Shown: piece after piece, positions 33,800 to 43,271 of the stretch
How the letters are laid out: each line of letters begins with the position of its first letter
How positions within the stretch are numbered: position 1 is the stretch's first letter
Assembly (NCBI GenBank): GCA_050299835.1
Contig: JBNKWP010000003.1
Span: forward strand, 208,418 to 272,417
Direction of reading: 5' to 3'
DNA from: JAJDOD01 sp050299835
Lineage (GTDB): Bacteria; Pseudomonadota; Alphaproteobacteria; Rhodobacterales; Rhodobacteraceae
DNA length: 64,000 nucleotides
Position numbers and translations under genes: made by a program
The notes under the pieces: model-generated
Database searches by the model: none
What the model was told of the DNA's origin: nothing
The model's input: the letters and a program-made list of their open reading frames with translations, nothing else

Positions 33800-35598
33800 C
33801 CCGCAATTCTCTGTCCGCCCTGCGAGTCATTCAGTGCCCATTCGATCGCCCGCTTCAAGGGCATCGGGCGTGCGATGGCATAGCCCTGCAAGACGGGGCA
33901 ACCGGCACCGAGGACAATGTTCATCTGGTCGGTATTCTCTATCCCCTCGGCGACAACTTCGAGACCAAGTTGCCGCGCAAGGCCGATCAGGGCGACCACG
34001 ATGGAGCGGCTGGTCGGATCGCTGTCGACGACGGATGTCAGACCCCGGTCGATCTTCAGGCCGCTGGTCGGAAGAAACGCAAGATGCGCCAACCCGGCAT
34101 AACCCATCCCGAAATCGTCGAGGAAGATTTTGAAGCCTGCGCGCTTCAGGGCGTCGAGCAGGCGCGTCGATGCGTCATCCTCCGACAGGCTGATGGCCGT
34201 GCTTTCGAGGATCTCAAGCGATATGCGTCGCGGATCGAGTCGCCCTTCCTCGGCGCGCCAGATCAGGTATTCCGTCATGTCGTCCGAAGTCAGCACGTCG
34301 GCTGAAAGATTCACCGACAATCCGGTGTCGTTGAGCCCCGCCCGGTCCAGCCGTTCCAATGCCCTCTCGGCCGTTGACACGACGTAATTGTCGAACTCCG
34401 ATGTCAGTCCCAATTGTTCGACAAGCGGCAGAAACTCCGAGGGGGGCACATATCCGCGTTCGCCATGTTTCCAACGCACCAGCATCTCGAATTTTTCGAC
34501 CTGTCGCGTTTCAACGTTGAACAAAGGCTGAAATTGAAAGCTGAACTCGCGGTTTCGCAACGCGGTCGCCACGTCACGTTCCATCGCCAGTTTCTTGGCA
34601 TGGGCCTCGCGCAAGGTATCGTCGAAGCCAACCACCAGGCCTTTCCCTGCGCTCTTTGATGAGTAAAGCGCGATGTCGGCATGCCCAAGCACTTCATCCG
34701 AGGAGGAATGCGTCCTGTCCCAGATCGCGGCACCGACACTGATCCGCACGCGCAAAGTCGCAGCTTTCCACTTGAACGCCCGCGCCGCAGCATCGGCGAC
34801 ACGCTGACCTTGCCCTATGGCAATGTCCAGATCCGAGACGCCGGGAAGAAGAGCAACGAATTCGTCGCCACCGGTCCGGGCGCAGACCCAATCGGGACCG
34901 GCTTCCAGCCTGAACGCGCGCGCGACATGCAAGAGAACTGCGTCGCCCGCCTGATGCCCGAACGTGTCATTGACCTGCTTCATCCTGTTGACGTCAATCA
35001 GAAGCACGGCAAAGGGGGCCCCCTCGGCGATCAGCTTGTCCAGCCGGGTCTGCATGAGCAACCGGTTGGACAACCCGGTCAAAGTATCGGTCATCGACTG
35101 GTCCTTCAGCCGCTCCTGGGCAGCGACCAGCGCCTTCTCGCGCGCAACGCGCTCGGTAATGTCACGCCCGACCAGCAGGAATTTCGCATCGCCGCCGATA
35201 CGTATCGCGGCATGGCTGAATTCGTGAATGAATTCTGACCCGTCTTTGCGAATGTTTTCCATCTGAGTCAGTTTGCCGAACCGTTCCTCCTCCGGATCGA
35301 AACGGAAGGCTCGCACTTCCTCGGGCGGGACTGCCAGCCGGGGCGGAAGCGCGTAGTCAAGGGGATAGCACCCGATCAGTTCCCCATGATCGTAGCCCAT
35401 AACCTCCGAATAGGCCGCGTTGGTCCAGATGATCCGGGAGTCCCGCTCCATCAAGACAAGACCGTCGCTGGCCCCTTCCGCGACAGCCCGGAACAACTTG
35501 GCTGACCGGTTAACAGCGCGAACGCGCAGCTCCGTTGCAATGCCGATCGCAACAAAAAGACCCACGCAGATCAAAAGCACCCAGACAGGAATGAACAC
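33796..35598 (-). CDS. PAS-GGDEF-EAL cyclic-di-GMP signalling protein
   Basis: 600 residues: an N-terminal membrane anchor (~3-22), a PAS domain (~34-150), GGDEF (~165-325, intact GGDEF at 243-247) and EAL (~345-590). No RxxD inhibitory site precedes GGDEF. In the EAL domain the signature is E371-M-L instead of EAL. The other metal and catalytic residues (LEILEST, DDFGMGYA, LKIDRG, AEGIEN) are present, so phosphodiesterase activity is likely. The protein probably both makes and breaks c-di-GMP under control of the PAS signal. It is monocistronic. Confidence 0.93.
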
Positions 35599-35680
35599 GA
35601 GATTTCGTCGCCGTTGGTTGTTCGCACCCCGACAGCTAGACGAAAGAGACGAAAATTCGCTTTAGGCGGTCTCTAAAACT

Positions 35681-36523
35681 TTAGCGGCTGAGACCTTCTC
35701 GCCGGGTTTGCGGCAGGTGCCAGTTCTCGATCTGTTCGATCGCTTCCTCGGCGGTTTCGACGAAGCGGAACAGCTCGATATCACTTTGCGAGATCGTACC
35801 GGCATCGCTGAGCGCGTCCCAGTTGACGATCTTCTGCCAGAACTCCTTCCCGAACAGCAGGAACGGAACCCGGCGCATCCTGCCCGTCTGGATCAATGTC
35901 AGGCTTTCGAACAGCTCGTCGAGCGTGCCGAAGCCGCCCGGGAAAACCGCGACTGCGGAAGCCCGCATCAGGAAGTGCATCTTGCGGATGGCGAAATAGT
36001 GAAAATTAAACGACAAATCCGGCGTCACGAATTCGTTCGGCGCCTGTTCATGCGGCAGGACGATATTCAGGCCGATGGTGACGCCACCGGCCTCCGCGGC
36101 ACCGCGATTGCCCGCCTCCATCACGCCGGGGCCGCCGCCCGTGACCACAACATTTTCCTTCTTGCCGTTCGCCTGCGACTTCTCAGTGATGAGACGGGCA
36201 AACTTGCGGGCTTCCTCGTAAAACCGGCTGAGATCGGCAAGTGTATCCGTTCGTGCCGCGTCCCGATCCTCGGGTCTGGGAATGCGGGCGCCGCCGAAAA
36301 GCACGACGGTGGACTCGATCCCATACTCCTCCATCAGCATCTCGGGCTTCAGAAGCTCCAGTTGCAGGCGGACCGGACGCAGTTCGTCCCGGCATAGGAA
36401 ATCCGGGTCGGCAAAGGCCAAACGATAGGCCGGGGACCGGGTCTGCGGCGTATCCGGGATCTCGCGCGCCGTTTCGATATCTTCATGCGCATCACGGAAT
36501 ACGCGGCCCTGATCGTCTTTCAT
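35681..36523 (-). CDS. TIGR00730 Rossmann-fold protein (LOG family nucleoside 5'-monophosphate phosphoribohydrolase)
   Basis: The 280-residue protein carries the LOG signature PGGFGTLDELFE and the phosphate-binding GGGPGVMEAGNRGA. It belongs to the longer type II LOG group, with an N-terminal ~90-residue extension (RPVRLQLELLKPEMLMEEYGI). It probably cleaves AMP or cytokinin ribotide at the N-glycosidic bond. ATG at 36523 with AAGGAGG 6 nt upstream is a textbook start; the frame reaches a TTG 57 bases earlier that is less likely. Confidence 0.9.
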   Translation of the reverse strand: MKDDQGRVFRDAHEDIETAREIPDTPQTRSPAYRLAFADPDFLCRDELRPVRLQLELLKPEMLMEEYGIESTVVLFGGARIPRPEDRDAARTDTLADLSRFYEEARKFARLITEKSQANGKKENVVVTGGGPGVMEAGNRGAAEAGGVTIGLNIVLPHEQAPNEFVTPDLSFNFHYFAIRKMHFLMRASAVAVFPGGFGTLDELFESLTLIQTGRMRRVPFLLFGKEFWQKIVNWDALSDAGTISQSDIELFRFVETAEEAIEQIENWHLPQTRREGLSR

Positions 36524-36592
36524 GAAGTCCTCCTTCGCACGGCACCGAACCTGCATCGCAGTTGCTTCAGGGGCATGCAATCCAACAAAATA

Positions 36593-37012
36593 CTAATCGG
36601 GCAAATCGTCCCCGCGACGCAACGACTTCACCGTGGACCGGTGGCGTTTGGCGTCCAGCCGTTTGCGTTTCTGCGATTGCGAGACCTTTGTGCGGATACG
36701 CGGCTTCGGCTTCACCGTCGCCTTGCGGATCAGCTCCGCCAGACGCTCCCGCGCGATGTCGCGGTTGCGGGCCTGGCTCCGCGACTCGGACACCTGAAGG
36801 ACAACGGCACCGTCACGCGTCCAGCGTCGCCCGGCCAGACGTTGCAAGCGCCGCTTCACGGCCAAAGGCAGGTTGGGGGATCGTTCCGCCTCGAAACGCA
36901 GTTCCACGGCGGTGGCCACCTTGTTGACATTCTGGCCGCCCGGACCGCCCGAGCGCACGAATTGCTCGGTCAATTCCCAGTCTTCGATGATTATCTCGGG
37001 CGTGATCCGCAT
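36593..37012 (-). CDS. arfB: Alternative ribosome-rescue factor ArfB (YaeJ/ICT1-like)
   Basis: The 139-residue protein has the catalytic GGQ in RSGGPGGQNVNKV (~22-34) and the basic C-terminal tail (KPKPRIRTKVSQSQKRKRLDAKRHRS) that senses the empty mRNA channel. It hydrolyses peptidyl-tRNA on stalled ribosomes. Length matches ArfB; release factor 2 would be far longer. It lies 84 bp from the divergent kinase-like gene. Confidence 0.95.
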   Translation of the reverse strand: MRITPEIIIEDWELTEQFVRSGGPGGQNVNKVATAVELRFEAERSPNLPLAVKRRLQRLAGRRWTRDGAVVLQVSESRSQARNRDIARERLAELIRKATVKPKPRIRTKVSQSQKRKRLDAKRHRSTVKSLRRGDDLPD

Positions 37013-37095
37013 GGGGCCTTTTGGCAGAGCTTCCGCCGGTTGGGCAAGTCTCCCCCCCCTGTCATGTCATGGAACCGGCACGTATAAGCGACGCA

Positions 37096-37974
37096 ATGAG
37101 CAAGACCGCGAACACCCCGATCCTGGCCATTGACGGCGGTGGAACCCATTGCCGCTTCGCTATCGAAAAGGACGGCGTGCGTTTTGGTCACGACGGCGGC
37201 ATGGCCAACGTGTCCACCGATTTCGACGGATCGGTCACCGGCCTGAAGGACGGTCTTGCCGCGGTCGCGGCACGCGCGGGCCTGTCAGAGGAAGAGGTTT
37301 CATCGCTTCCCGCCTTTGTCGGCCTTGCCGGCGTCACCGGTCCGGCCATTGTTGAACGGTTGGAGGCTGCACTGCCGCTTCGATACGCCCAATACCGCGA
37401 CGACCGTCCGTCGGCGCTGCGCGGTGCTCTGGGTGGGGGGGATGGCGTGATCGTCCACTGCGGAACCGGGTCATTCTTCGCCGCGTCGATTTCCGGCCAG
37501 GTTCGGCTGGCAGGCGGCTGGGGATCGGTGCTGGGAGACGAAGCTTCGGCCCAATGGCTGGGCAAGCGCCTTTTGGCAATGACGCTGGATGTGGTTGACG
37601 GATTCCGGAGCGGAACGCCACTGACGCGGGCGGTGCTGGACAGGTTCGGGGATTCTGCCGGGATTGTCCGGTTTGCCGGCAGCGCCGACCCGAAAGCCCT
37701 TGGAAGCCTGGCCCCTTTGGTGACAGACCATGCGGCACAAGGCGACCAGTCGGCCAATGACCTGATGACGCTCGGAGCAGACTATATCGCCCGGACCGTG
37801 ATTCGAATGGGCTGGACGCCGGGCCTGACCATCTGCCTGACCGGAGGCGTTGCCCCGCATTTCGCGCCATTTCTGCCCCCGGAAATGCAGTCTTCCGTTC
37901 AGCCACCTGCGGGAAGCCCGCTCGACGGCGCTCTAAGCCTGGCACGAGACCACGCGCGATCACTTGCGAGCTGA
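37096..37974 (+). CDS. BadF/BadG/BcrA/BcrD-type ATPase (possible N-acetylglucosamine kinase)
   Basis: The 292-residue protein has the ASKHA fold: phosphate-1 motif ILAIDGGGTHCRFAI (~8-22), FVGLAGVTGPAIVERLEAALP, and GDGVIVHCGTGSFFAA with the second phosphate loop. It also has GGWGSVLGDEASAQWLGKRLL, the adenosine motif of GlcNAc kinases, and LTGGVAPHFAPFL. It probably phosphorylates an amino sugar. The kinase substrate cannot be proven. Start at 37096 fits the domain; an earlier ATG would only add a non-conserved leader. Confidence 0.85.
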   Translation: MSKTANTPILAIDGGGTHCRFAIEKDGVRFGHDGGMANVSTDFDGSVTGLKDGLAAVAARAGLSEEEVSSLPAFVGLAGVTGPAIVERLEAALPLRYAQYRDDRPSALRGALGGGDGVIVHCGTGSFFAASISGQVRLAGGWGSVLGDEASAQWLGKRLLAMTLDVVDGFRSGTPLTRAVLDRFGDSAGIVRFAGSADPKALGSLAPLVTDHAAQGDQSANDLMTLGADYIARTVIRMGWTPGLTICLTGGVAPHFAPFLPPEMQSSVQPPAGSPLDGALSLARDHARSLAS

Positions 37975-37982
37975 CCGCCGAC

Positions 37983-39011
37983 TCATCTCACAGCAACAAC
38001 CTCGCCGCTGCTGGCAGCCGCTTTGATCGCCTCGAGCACCTCGATATTGCGCAATCCGTCCTCCACTGTCACGACCGGCGTCGCCTGACCGGTAATCACA
38101 TCAAGGAAGTGACGGAGCTGCGCCTCGACCGGATCGCAGGTCTCCACCTCGACCCGGGTAGCGTCTATCGGCGACCACCAGCTCTGTTCCTCGCGATGCG
38201 ACCAGACCCGCAGATCCGGCAGGGACAGAGAACCTTCGGTGCCGCCGATCAGATAACAGGACTGGTCCGTCTTCGGATAGGCCGGGTTTTCCCCAGCCGT
38301 CAGTTCCCAACTCCAGGGTGCGGAAACGGTATCCGAAATGCTCACCGTACCAAGCGCACCACTCGCGAAAGTCAGGATCAGGGCCGCCGTGTCCTCCACT
38401 TCAAAACCGCGAAACGCATTCGTCTCGATCGCCTGAACGGAAGCAATCGGTCCACAGAGAAACTGCAAAAGGTCAATGTCATGGATCAAGTTAATATAGG
38501 TCGGACCAGCACCCGGCAGCTTCCGCCAGGTCATGTCGAAATAGTCCGGCGGCTTTTGCAGCCAGAACATTGCATTGACGGCAACGATCTGCCCTAGCCG
38601 ATTTTCCTCCACCACCGACCGGGCGGCCTTGATGATCGGGGAATGCCTGCGGTGATGGCCCACCAGGATCGGGATGCCGGTGGCGGCGGCGCGTTCAGCG
38701 AGTTTGCGTCCCGCCTCGGCGCTGTCCGCAAGCGGCTTTTCGATCAAAACGGGGATTCCGGCATCGAGGCAGGCGAGCCCGTGTTCCAGATGCAGGTGAT
38801 TGGGAGAGGCAACGATCACTCCGTCCGGCTCCTCCTGCTCCAGACACGCAGACAGCTCGGGGAAGAGCGGCACAGCATAATGCTCGGCAATCTCCAAGGC
38901 GGCGGGCGCCGGATCGACAACGGCGGCCAGTTCCGCCCCGGCGCGCACCAGCTCGACATGTTTCCTGCCGATAAGACCGGCTCCCACGACAACAATCCTG
39001 TTCTTCGGCAC
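37983..39011 (-). CDS. Gfo/Idh/MocA family oxidoreductase
   Basis: The 342-residue NAD(P)-dependent dehydrogenase has the Rossmann motif IVVVGAGLIGRKHVELV and the dinucleotide/substrate motif EKPLADS (Lys of EKP catalytic region). A C-terminal beta-sheet domain has GPTYINLIHDIDLLQFL (catalytic His-x3-Asp). Substrates are usually sugars or inositols. It is convergent to the kinase gene 8 bp away and divergent from phnC. Its role beside the phn locus is unclear, probably coincidental. Confidence 0.92.
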   Translation of the reverse strand: MPKNRIVVVGAGLIGRKHVELVRAGAELAAVVDPAPAALEIAEHYAVPLFPELSACLEQEEPDGVIVASPNHLHLEHGLACLDAGIPVLIEKPLADSAEAGRKLAERAAATGIPILVGHHRRHSPIIKAARSVVEENRLGQIVAVNAMFWLQKPPDYFDMTWRKLPGAGPTYINLIHDIDLLQFLCGPIASVQAIETNAFRGFEVEDTAALILTFASGALGTVSISDTVSAPWSWELTAGENPAYPKTDQSCYLIGGTEGSLSLPDLRVWSHREEQSWWSPIDATRVEVETCDPVEAQLRHFLDVITGQATPVVTVEDGLRNIEVLEAIKAAASSGEVVAVR

Positions 39012-39130
39012 GTCTTTCCCCTGTCTGCATTCGGCGGTTGAACATGCGCATCGTCCAACATTCGGTCAAGCTGCCCGGACCGGCGCAGTTTCTCGTTCGG
39101 CTTCCCGCCCTCGAATGCAATCCAACCGTC

Positions 39131-39170
39131 TCGTCACAAAAGTTTTGCAGATTTGTCAGGTTTCTGTTGC
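39131..39170 (+). promoter_or_regulatory. PhoB-box-like array of 11-bp repeats upstream of phnC
   Basis: Seven-base units spaced exactly 11 bp apart start at 39131 (TCGTCAC), 39142 (GTTTTGC), 39153 (TTGTCAG) and 39164 (CTGTTGC). The pho box is a set of 11-bp direct repeats of CTGTCAT-like heptamers. The match to consensus is imperfect, but the phase is regular and the position (41 bp from phnC) fits PhoB control of phosphonate uptake. Confidence 0.5.
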
Positions 39171-39210
39171 CACCGATCCGTACCGCTTCCACGAAATTTC
39201 GGGGGAATGA

Positions 39211-40026
39211 ATGCTCGATATCGACGGGTTGACCAAACGGTTCGGGTCCAAAACGGCCGTGGACAGCGCCACATTCAAGGTGGCTGAACCCGCCATGATC
39301 GGGATCATCGGAAAATCCGGGGCGGGCAAGTCGACGCTTTTGCGGATGCTGAACCGTCTCACGACTGAGAGTGAAGGCCGTATCGTCTTCGGGGGCCGCG
39401 ACGTCACAACGCTCAAGGGTGCCGACCGGCGGCACTGGCAAAGCGAATGCGCGATGATCTTCCAGCAATTCAATCTCGTCCCGCGTATGGACGTGGTCTC
39501 GAACGTCCTTCACGGCACGCTGAACAGACGCACGACGCTTGCGACAATGTTCAACCTCTATCCAACAGAAGACATCCACAAGGCGATCGAAATCCTCGAC
39601 CGTCTGGGCATTTCGGAACAGGCCCCGAAACGGGCCGAGGCGCTTTCGGGCGGTCAGCAGCAGCGTGTCGCCATTGCCCGCGCGCTGATGCAGGACCCGA
39701 AGATCATCCTTGCCGATGAACCCATCGCATCGCTCGACCCGATGAACGCTCAAATCGTGATGGAGGCGCTCCGCCGCATCCATGACGAGGACGGGCGCAT
39801 GGTTATCGCCAACCTGCACACGCTCGACACCGCGCGGCGCTATTGCGACAGGGTGATCGGGATGCGGGACGGGCGGATCGTATTCGATGGAACGCCCGAC
39901 CAACTCACCACGGGCGTCGCCCGCGACATCTACGGCGCAGGCGCGGATTTTTCCGAAAACGCCACGTCGACCGAGATCGGAGCGTTGGAGCGCGCCGAGA
40001 AAGGACATGCCGGAGCAACGGTATGA
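39211..40026 (+). CDS. phnC: Phosphonate ABC transporter ATP-binding protein
   Basis: The 271-residue ABC ATPase energises phosphonate import. Walker A is GKSGAGKST (~31-39), Q-loop MIFQQFNLV, signature LSGGQQQRVAIARAL and Walker B ILADEPIASLD, followed by H in NLHTLD. The insertion LVPRMDVVSNVLHGTLNRRTTL is typical of PhnC. GGGGGAATGA precedes the ATG. First gene of phnCDE1E2-SDR-hexapeptide. Confidence 0.96.
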   Translation: MLDIDGLTKRFGSKTAVDSATFKVAEPAMIGIIGKSGAGKSTLLRMLNRLTTESEGRIVFGGRDVTTLKGADRRHWQSECAMIFQQFNLVPRMDVVSNVLHGTLNRRTTLATMFNLYPTEDIHKAIEILDRLGISEQAPKRAEALSGGQQQRVAIARALMQDPKIILADEPIASLDPMNAQIVMEALRRIHDEDGRMVIANLHTLDTARRYCDRVIGMRDGRIVFDGTPDQLTTGVARDIYGAGADFSENATSTEIGALERAEKGHAGATV

Positions 40027-40080
40027 CTTGATCCAACTCAAAAGGAAGCGCGGGGCCCCCGTGCAAACATGGAGAGAAGT

Positions 40081-40989
40081 ATGAAGACCACTCTTGCCCT
40101 CGCCTTCGCGGCCACAACGGCCCTCACATCCGGCACTTTTGCCCAGGACATCGAGGAAATCCGCATCGGCATCCTCGGCGGCGAAAACGCACAGGACCGA
40201 ATGAGCGCTTTTTCCTGTCTCGGCGACTATGCCACCGAAGCCCTTGGTGTTCCCACCAAACTCTTTGCGCCTGCCGACTATAACGGCGTGATCCAGGGCC
40301 TGCTCGGCGGCACGCTCGACATGGCCTGGCTCGGCGCATCCAGCTACGCGGCGGTTTATCTGCAGGATCCGGAAGCGGTTGACGTTGTTCTCATCAAGAA
40401 GAATCTCGACGGCTCGCACGGCTATCACTCCATCGGCTTCGCCCGGAAGGACAGCGGCATCACTTCGCTGGAAGACATGCAAGGCAAGGTCTTCGGCTTC
40501 GGCGATCCCAACTCGACCTCTGGCTACCTGATCCCGTCGATCGAGATCCCGCAGGAAACCGGGCACAGCATGGAATCGGGCGAATACTTCGGCGAGGTCA
40601 AGTTCACCGGCGGCCACGAACAGACGATCGTTGCAGTGTCCAACGGCGATATCGACGGCGGCGTGACCTGGGCCGACGGGCAGGGCGCATGGGAGGACGG
40701 CTACAACTCCGGCGCACTCCGCAAGGCGGTGGATGCCGGTCTGGTCGATATGAACGATCTCGTGCAAATCTGGAAGTCGAAGGTTATCCCGGAGGGCCCA
40801 GTCGTCCTCCGCAAGACGCTGCCCGCCGATGTGAAGGAAAAGATGACCACGCTGGTCGACAACCTTTACGAGACCGATCCGGACTGCGCCTATGGCGTGG
40901 CGGCGGGCGATACTCTCGGCTTCGATCCGATCACACACGACGCCTACATTTCGGTGATCGAGGCCCGCAAAGCAAAGATCGGCGGCTAA
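40081..40989 (+). CDS. phnD: Phosphonate-binding periplasmic protein
   Basis: The 302-residue protein has a signal peptide (MKTTLALAFAATTALTSGTFA, cleavage before QDIEE). The family body includes LFAPADYNGVIQGLLGGTLDMAWLGASSYA, FGDPNSTSGYLIP and GGVTWADGQGAW, which bind the phosphonate. ATG at 40081 is preferred over one 12 bases earlier because it starts the signal peptide directly after GAGAGAAGT. A strong set of hairpins follows the stop. Confidence 0.95.
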   Translation: MKTTLALAFAATTALTSGTFAQDIEEIRIGILGGENAQDRMSAFSCLGDYATEALGVPTKLFAPADYNGVIQGLLGGTLDMAWLGASSYAAVYLQDPEAVDVVLIKKNLDGSHGYHSIGFARKDSGITSLEDMQGKVFGFGDPNSTSGYLIPSIEIPQETGHSMESGEYFGEVKFTGGHEQTIVAVSNGDIDGGVTWADGQGAWEDGYNSGALRKAVDAGLVDMNDLVQIWKSKVIPEGPVVLRKTLPADVKEKMTTLVDNLYETDPDCAYGVAAGDTLGFDPITHDAYISVIEARKAKIGG

Positions 40990-40997
40990 CCCAATCA

Positions 40998-41069
40998 TTG
41001 GGCCCTTCCAGCCGGAGGGGCCCAAATCTCCTCCGGGAGATTTCCAAGAGCCTTCCAGGGCTCTTTTTT
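40998..41069 (+). terminator. Three tandem hairpins between phnD and phnE1, the last terminator-like
   Basis: Hairpin 1: TTGGGCCC (40998-41005) with GGGCCCAA (41018-41025). Hairpin 2: AAATCTCC (41024-41031) with GGAGATTT (41036-41043). Hairpin 3: AAGAGCC (41046-41052) with GGCTCTT (41059-41065), running into six T. The third looks like an intrinsic terminator or attenuator 14 bp before phnE1. All are in the sense direction, so they may cut expression of the permeases relative to PhnD. Confidence 0.8.
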
Positions 41070-41082
41070 CGGGGAATCAGAC

Positions 41083-41958
41083 ATGGCGCAAACGACGACT
41101 GGAAGTGGAGCGGTCGGCATCGGACAGATGCAGGCGCAATACATGGAGATGGTACAGCGCAAACGCCTTTATGGTGGCCTGACGCTTCTGATCTTTGTCG
41201 TCCTGATGGTGTCCGGTTTCATGGTCGCAGACGGCCGCAACGCGGGCGGTTTCTGGGACGGGATCGACAATATCGGCGACTACCCCGCCGCCGTCCTCAG
41301 CGAAGCCTGGGATCATCTGGGCGATCTGCCCGGCCTCATGGTCAAGTATTTCCCCGCGCTGATCGAGACCATCAACATCGCCGCCGTCTCCACCCTGACA
41401 GGCGTGCTCGCGGGTTTCATCCTCGCCATGCACGGCACACGCGGCCTCGCACTCTTCCCGCGCGCCGTGCCGGTCGTGCGCCGGATCACCGATGTGATGC
41501 GTGCGGTCCCCGAAATCGTCATCGCGCTCGTCCTGATCTTCGTCCTCGGCGGCGGCCCGGTACCTGCCGCCATCGCAATCGCGATCCACACGGCAGGCGC
41601 TATCGGGAAGCTCTATTCCGAGGTGGCGGAAAACGCCGACTTCAAACCTGTGGAAGGCCTTTCCTCCGTCGGCGCGAACTGGACCCAGCGTATCCTGCTC
41701 GGAGTCGTGCCTCAGGTCGCGCCCAATTTCCTCAGCTATGGCCTGCTGCGCTTCGAAATCAACATCCGTGCCAGCGCCATCCTCGGCTTCGTCGGCGCGG
41801 GCGGCATCGGCTACGAACTCCGCAACTCCATGTCCTGGGGGCCGGGCCGCTTCGACGAAGCCGCCGCAATCTTCCTTCTTCTCTTCGGCACGATTGTCTT
41901 TTTCGACCAGATCTCCAGCCGCTATCGCAACCGGCTGACGGAAGGAACTCACGCATGA
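41083..41958 (+). CDS. phnE: Phosphonate ABC transporter permease 1
   Basis: The 291-residue inner-membrane protein has several hydrophobic helices (TLLIFVVLMVSGFMVADG, LIETINIAAVSTLTGVLAGFILAM, ALVLIFVLGGG) and the permease EAA-type loop VEGLSSVGANWTQRILLGVVPQVAPNF. It forms the channel with the second permease. Starts shortly after the terminator-like hairpin. Its stop overlaps the next gene's ATG (ATGA). Confidence 0.94.
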   Translation: MAQTTTGSGAVGIGQMQAQYMEMVQRKRLYGGLTLLIFVVLMVSGFMVADGRNAGGFWDGIDNIGDYPAAVLSEAWDHLGDLPGLMVKYFPALIETINIAAVSTLTGVLAGFILAMHGTRGLALFPRAVPVVRRITDVMRAVPEIVIALVLIFVLGGGPVPAAIAIAIHTAGAIGKLYSEVAENADFKPVEGLSSVGANWTQRILLGVVPQVAPNFLSYGLLRFEINIRASAILGFVGAGGIGYELRNSMSWGPGRFDEAAAIFLLLFGTIVFFDQISSRYRNRLTEGTHA

Positions 41959-43271
41959 TCACCGCCGCCCTCGCAGACCGTCAGTTCCAGGCCGAAAGGC
42001 TGATCACCCGCAAGCGCACCCTCGCATACGCGGTTCCGGTCGTGATACTCGCCTATTTCGCCTACATTTTCTTTGCCTTCAACATCGGCGGGCTGGTGCA
42101 ACGTGCGCAGTTCCAGAACGCCGCCACGCTCGCCTCCGACAGCTGGAGCTACAAGACCCATGTCACCCGCTCCCATCGTTCGGGCGAGATCGACTATGCC
42201 ATCGAAGGCGAGCGCAAGGGACGATACCCGGAAGGCACGCATCCCGACTGGGTCACCACGGGCGACATCACGACCGTTGACCTTGGCGGTGGCCACGTAA
42301 TTCGCCTGCTCCCCGGCAACGCCACCGCATACGACATCCCCGGCTACGGTACGCTTGAGATTGCCTTCGACGGGAACAGCGTGGTGACCAACCTCGGAGA
42401 CAATCCCCCCGACTGGATCAATCTCAGCCGCACAAGGGTCGGCGTCACCACCGACGAGGGCCGGCTGACCGTCACACGCTCCAAGACCGAGATCTTCAAC
42501 AATTTCCCCGGCTGGGAGCTGTTCTTCTTCACCCTCGACAGCCCCTATCACGGCAAGAGCCTTGGCCGGATACTCTTTGGCGCGCAGATCGACCCCACCC
42601 GCAACAACATCGCCGGTGCCTGGCACGATTTCTGGCAAAACGAGATGTGGCGACACGCCGATGTTGTCTGGGCCATCGGAGAGACCATCCTTATGGCCTT
42701 CCTCGGCACTTTCGGCGGCGCGATCATCGCCCTGCCTCTAGCCTTCCTCGCCGCCAAGCGCTTCGCGCCGATCATGGCCGTCCGCTTCGCCATGCGTCGC
42801 GTCTTCGACTTCCTCCGCGGCGTCGATGCGCTAATCTGGACCATCGTCCTTTCCCGCGCCTTCGGACCAGGCCCGCTGACCGGTGCGCTGGCAATCCTCG
42901 TCACCGATACCGGCACCTTCGGCAAGATCTTCTCCGAAGCACTTGAGAACGTCGACGGCAAACAGATCGAGGGCGTCTCCTCCACCGGAGCGAAGCCGCT
43001 GCAACGCTACCGCTTCGGCGTGATCCCGCAGGTGGTTCCGGTGCTTCTCAGCCAGATCCTCTACTTCCTCGAATCCAACACCCGGAGCGCGACGATCATC
43101 GGCGCGATCACCGGCGGCGGCATTGGTCTGCTGATCACGCAGGCGATCCAGACCCAGAAGGACTGGGAAGAGGTCGCCTATTACATCGTCCTCATCATCC
43201 TTATGGTGATCTTCATGGATTGGGTTTCCGGCTGGCTCCGCCGCCGCCTGATCCGGGGAGGTGCCGATTGA
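41955..43271 (+). CDS. phnE: Phosphonate ABC transporter permease 2, with extracytoplasmic insertion
   Basis: A 438-residue permease. A first helix (YAVPVVILAYFAYIFFAF) is followed by ~150 residues of soluble, beta-rich sequence (~45-200, including GGGHVIRLLPGN and PDWINLSRTRVG). The membrane domain then has the EAA loop EGVSSTGAKPLQRYRFGVIPQVVPVL. Standard PhnE is ~260-290 residues; the long form pairs with the short form in many Rhodobacteraceae. The inserted domain faces the periplasm and may help dock PhnD, which is inference. ATGA overlap with phnE1. Confidence 0.92.
   Translation: MITAALADRQFQAERLITRKRTLAYAVPVVILAYFAYIFFAFNIGGLVQRAQFQNAATLASDSWSYKTHVTRSHRSGEIDYAIEGERKGRYPEGTHPDWVTTGDITTVDLGGGHVIRLLPGNATAYDIPGYGTLEIAFDGNSVVTNLGDNPPDWINLSRTRVGVTTDEGRLTVTRSKTEIFNNFPGWELFFFTLDSPYHGKSLGRILFGAQIDPTRNNIAGAWHDFWQNEMWRHADVVWAIGETILMAFLGTFGGAIIALPLAFLAAKRFAPIMAVRFAMRRVFDFLRGVDALIWTIVLSRAFGPGPLTGALAILVTDTGTFGKIFSEALENVDGKQIEGVSSTGAKPLQRYRFGVIPQVVPVLLSQILYFLESNTRSATIIGAITGGGIGLLITQAIQTQKDWEEVAYYIVLIILMVIFMDWVSGWLRRRLIRGGAD

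Noticed and set aside
38695..41025. A 776-codon open frame on the minus strand across phnC, phnD and part of a Gfo gene
   Set aside because: Its translation has no recognisable domain and it covers three well-supported genes.
40689..41954. Long in-frame extension upstream of phnE2
   Set aside because: It overlaps phnD and phnE1 out of frame; ATG at 41955 in the ATGA overlap gives the normal permease N-terminus.
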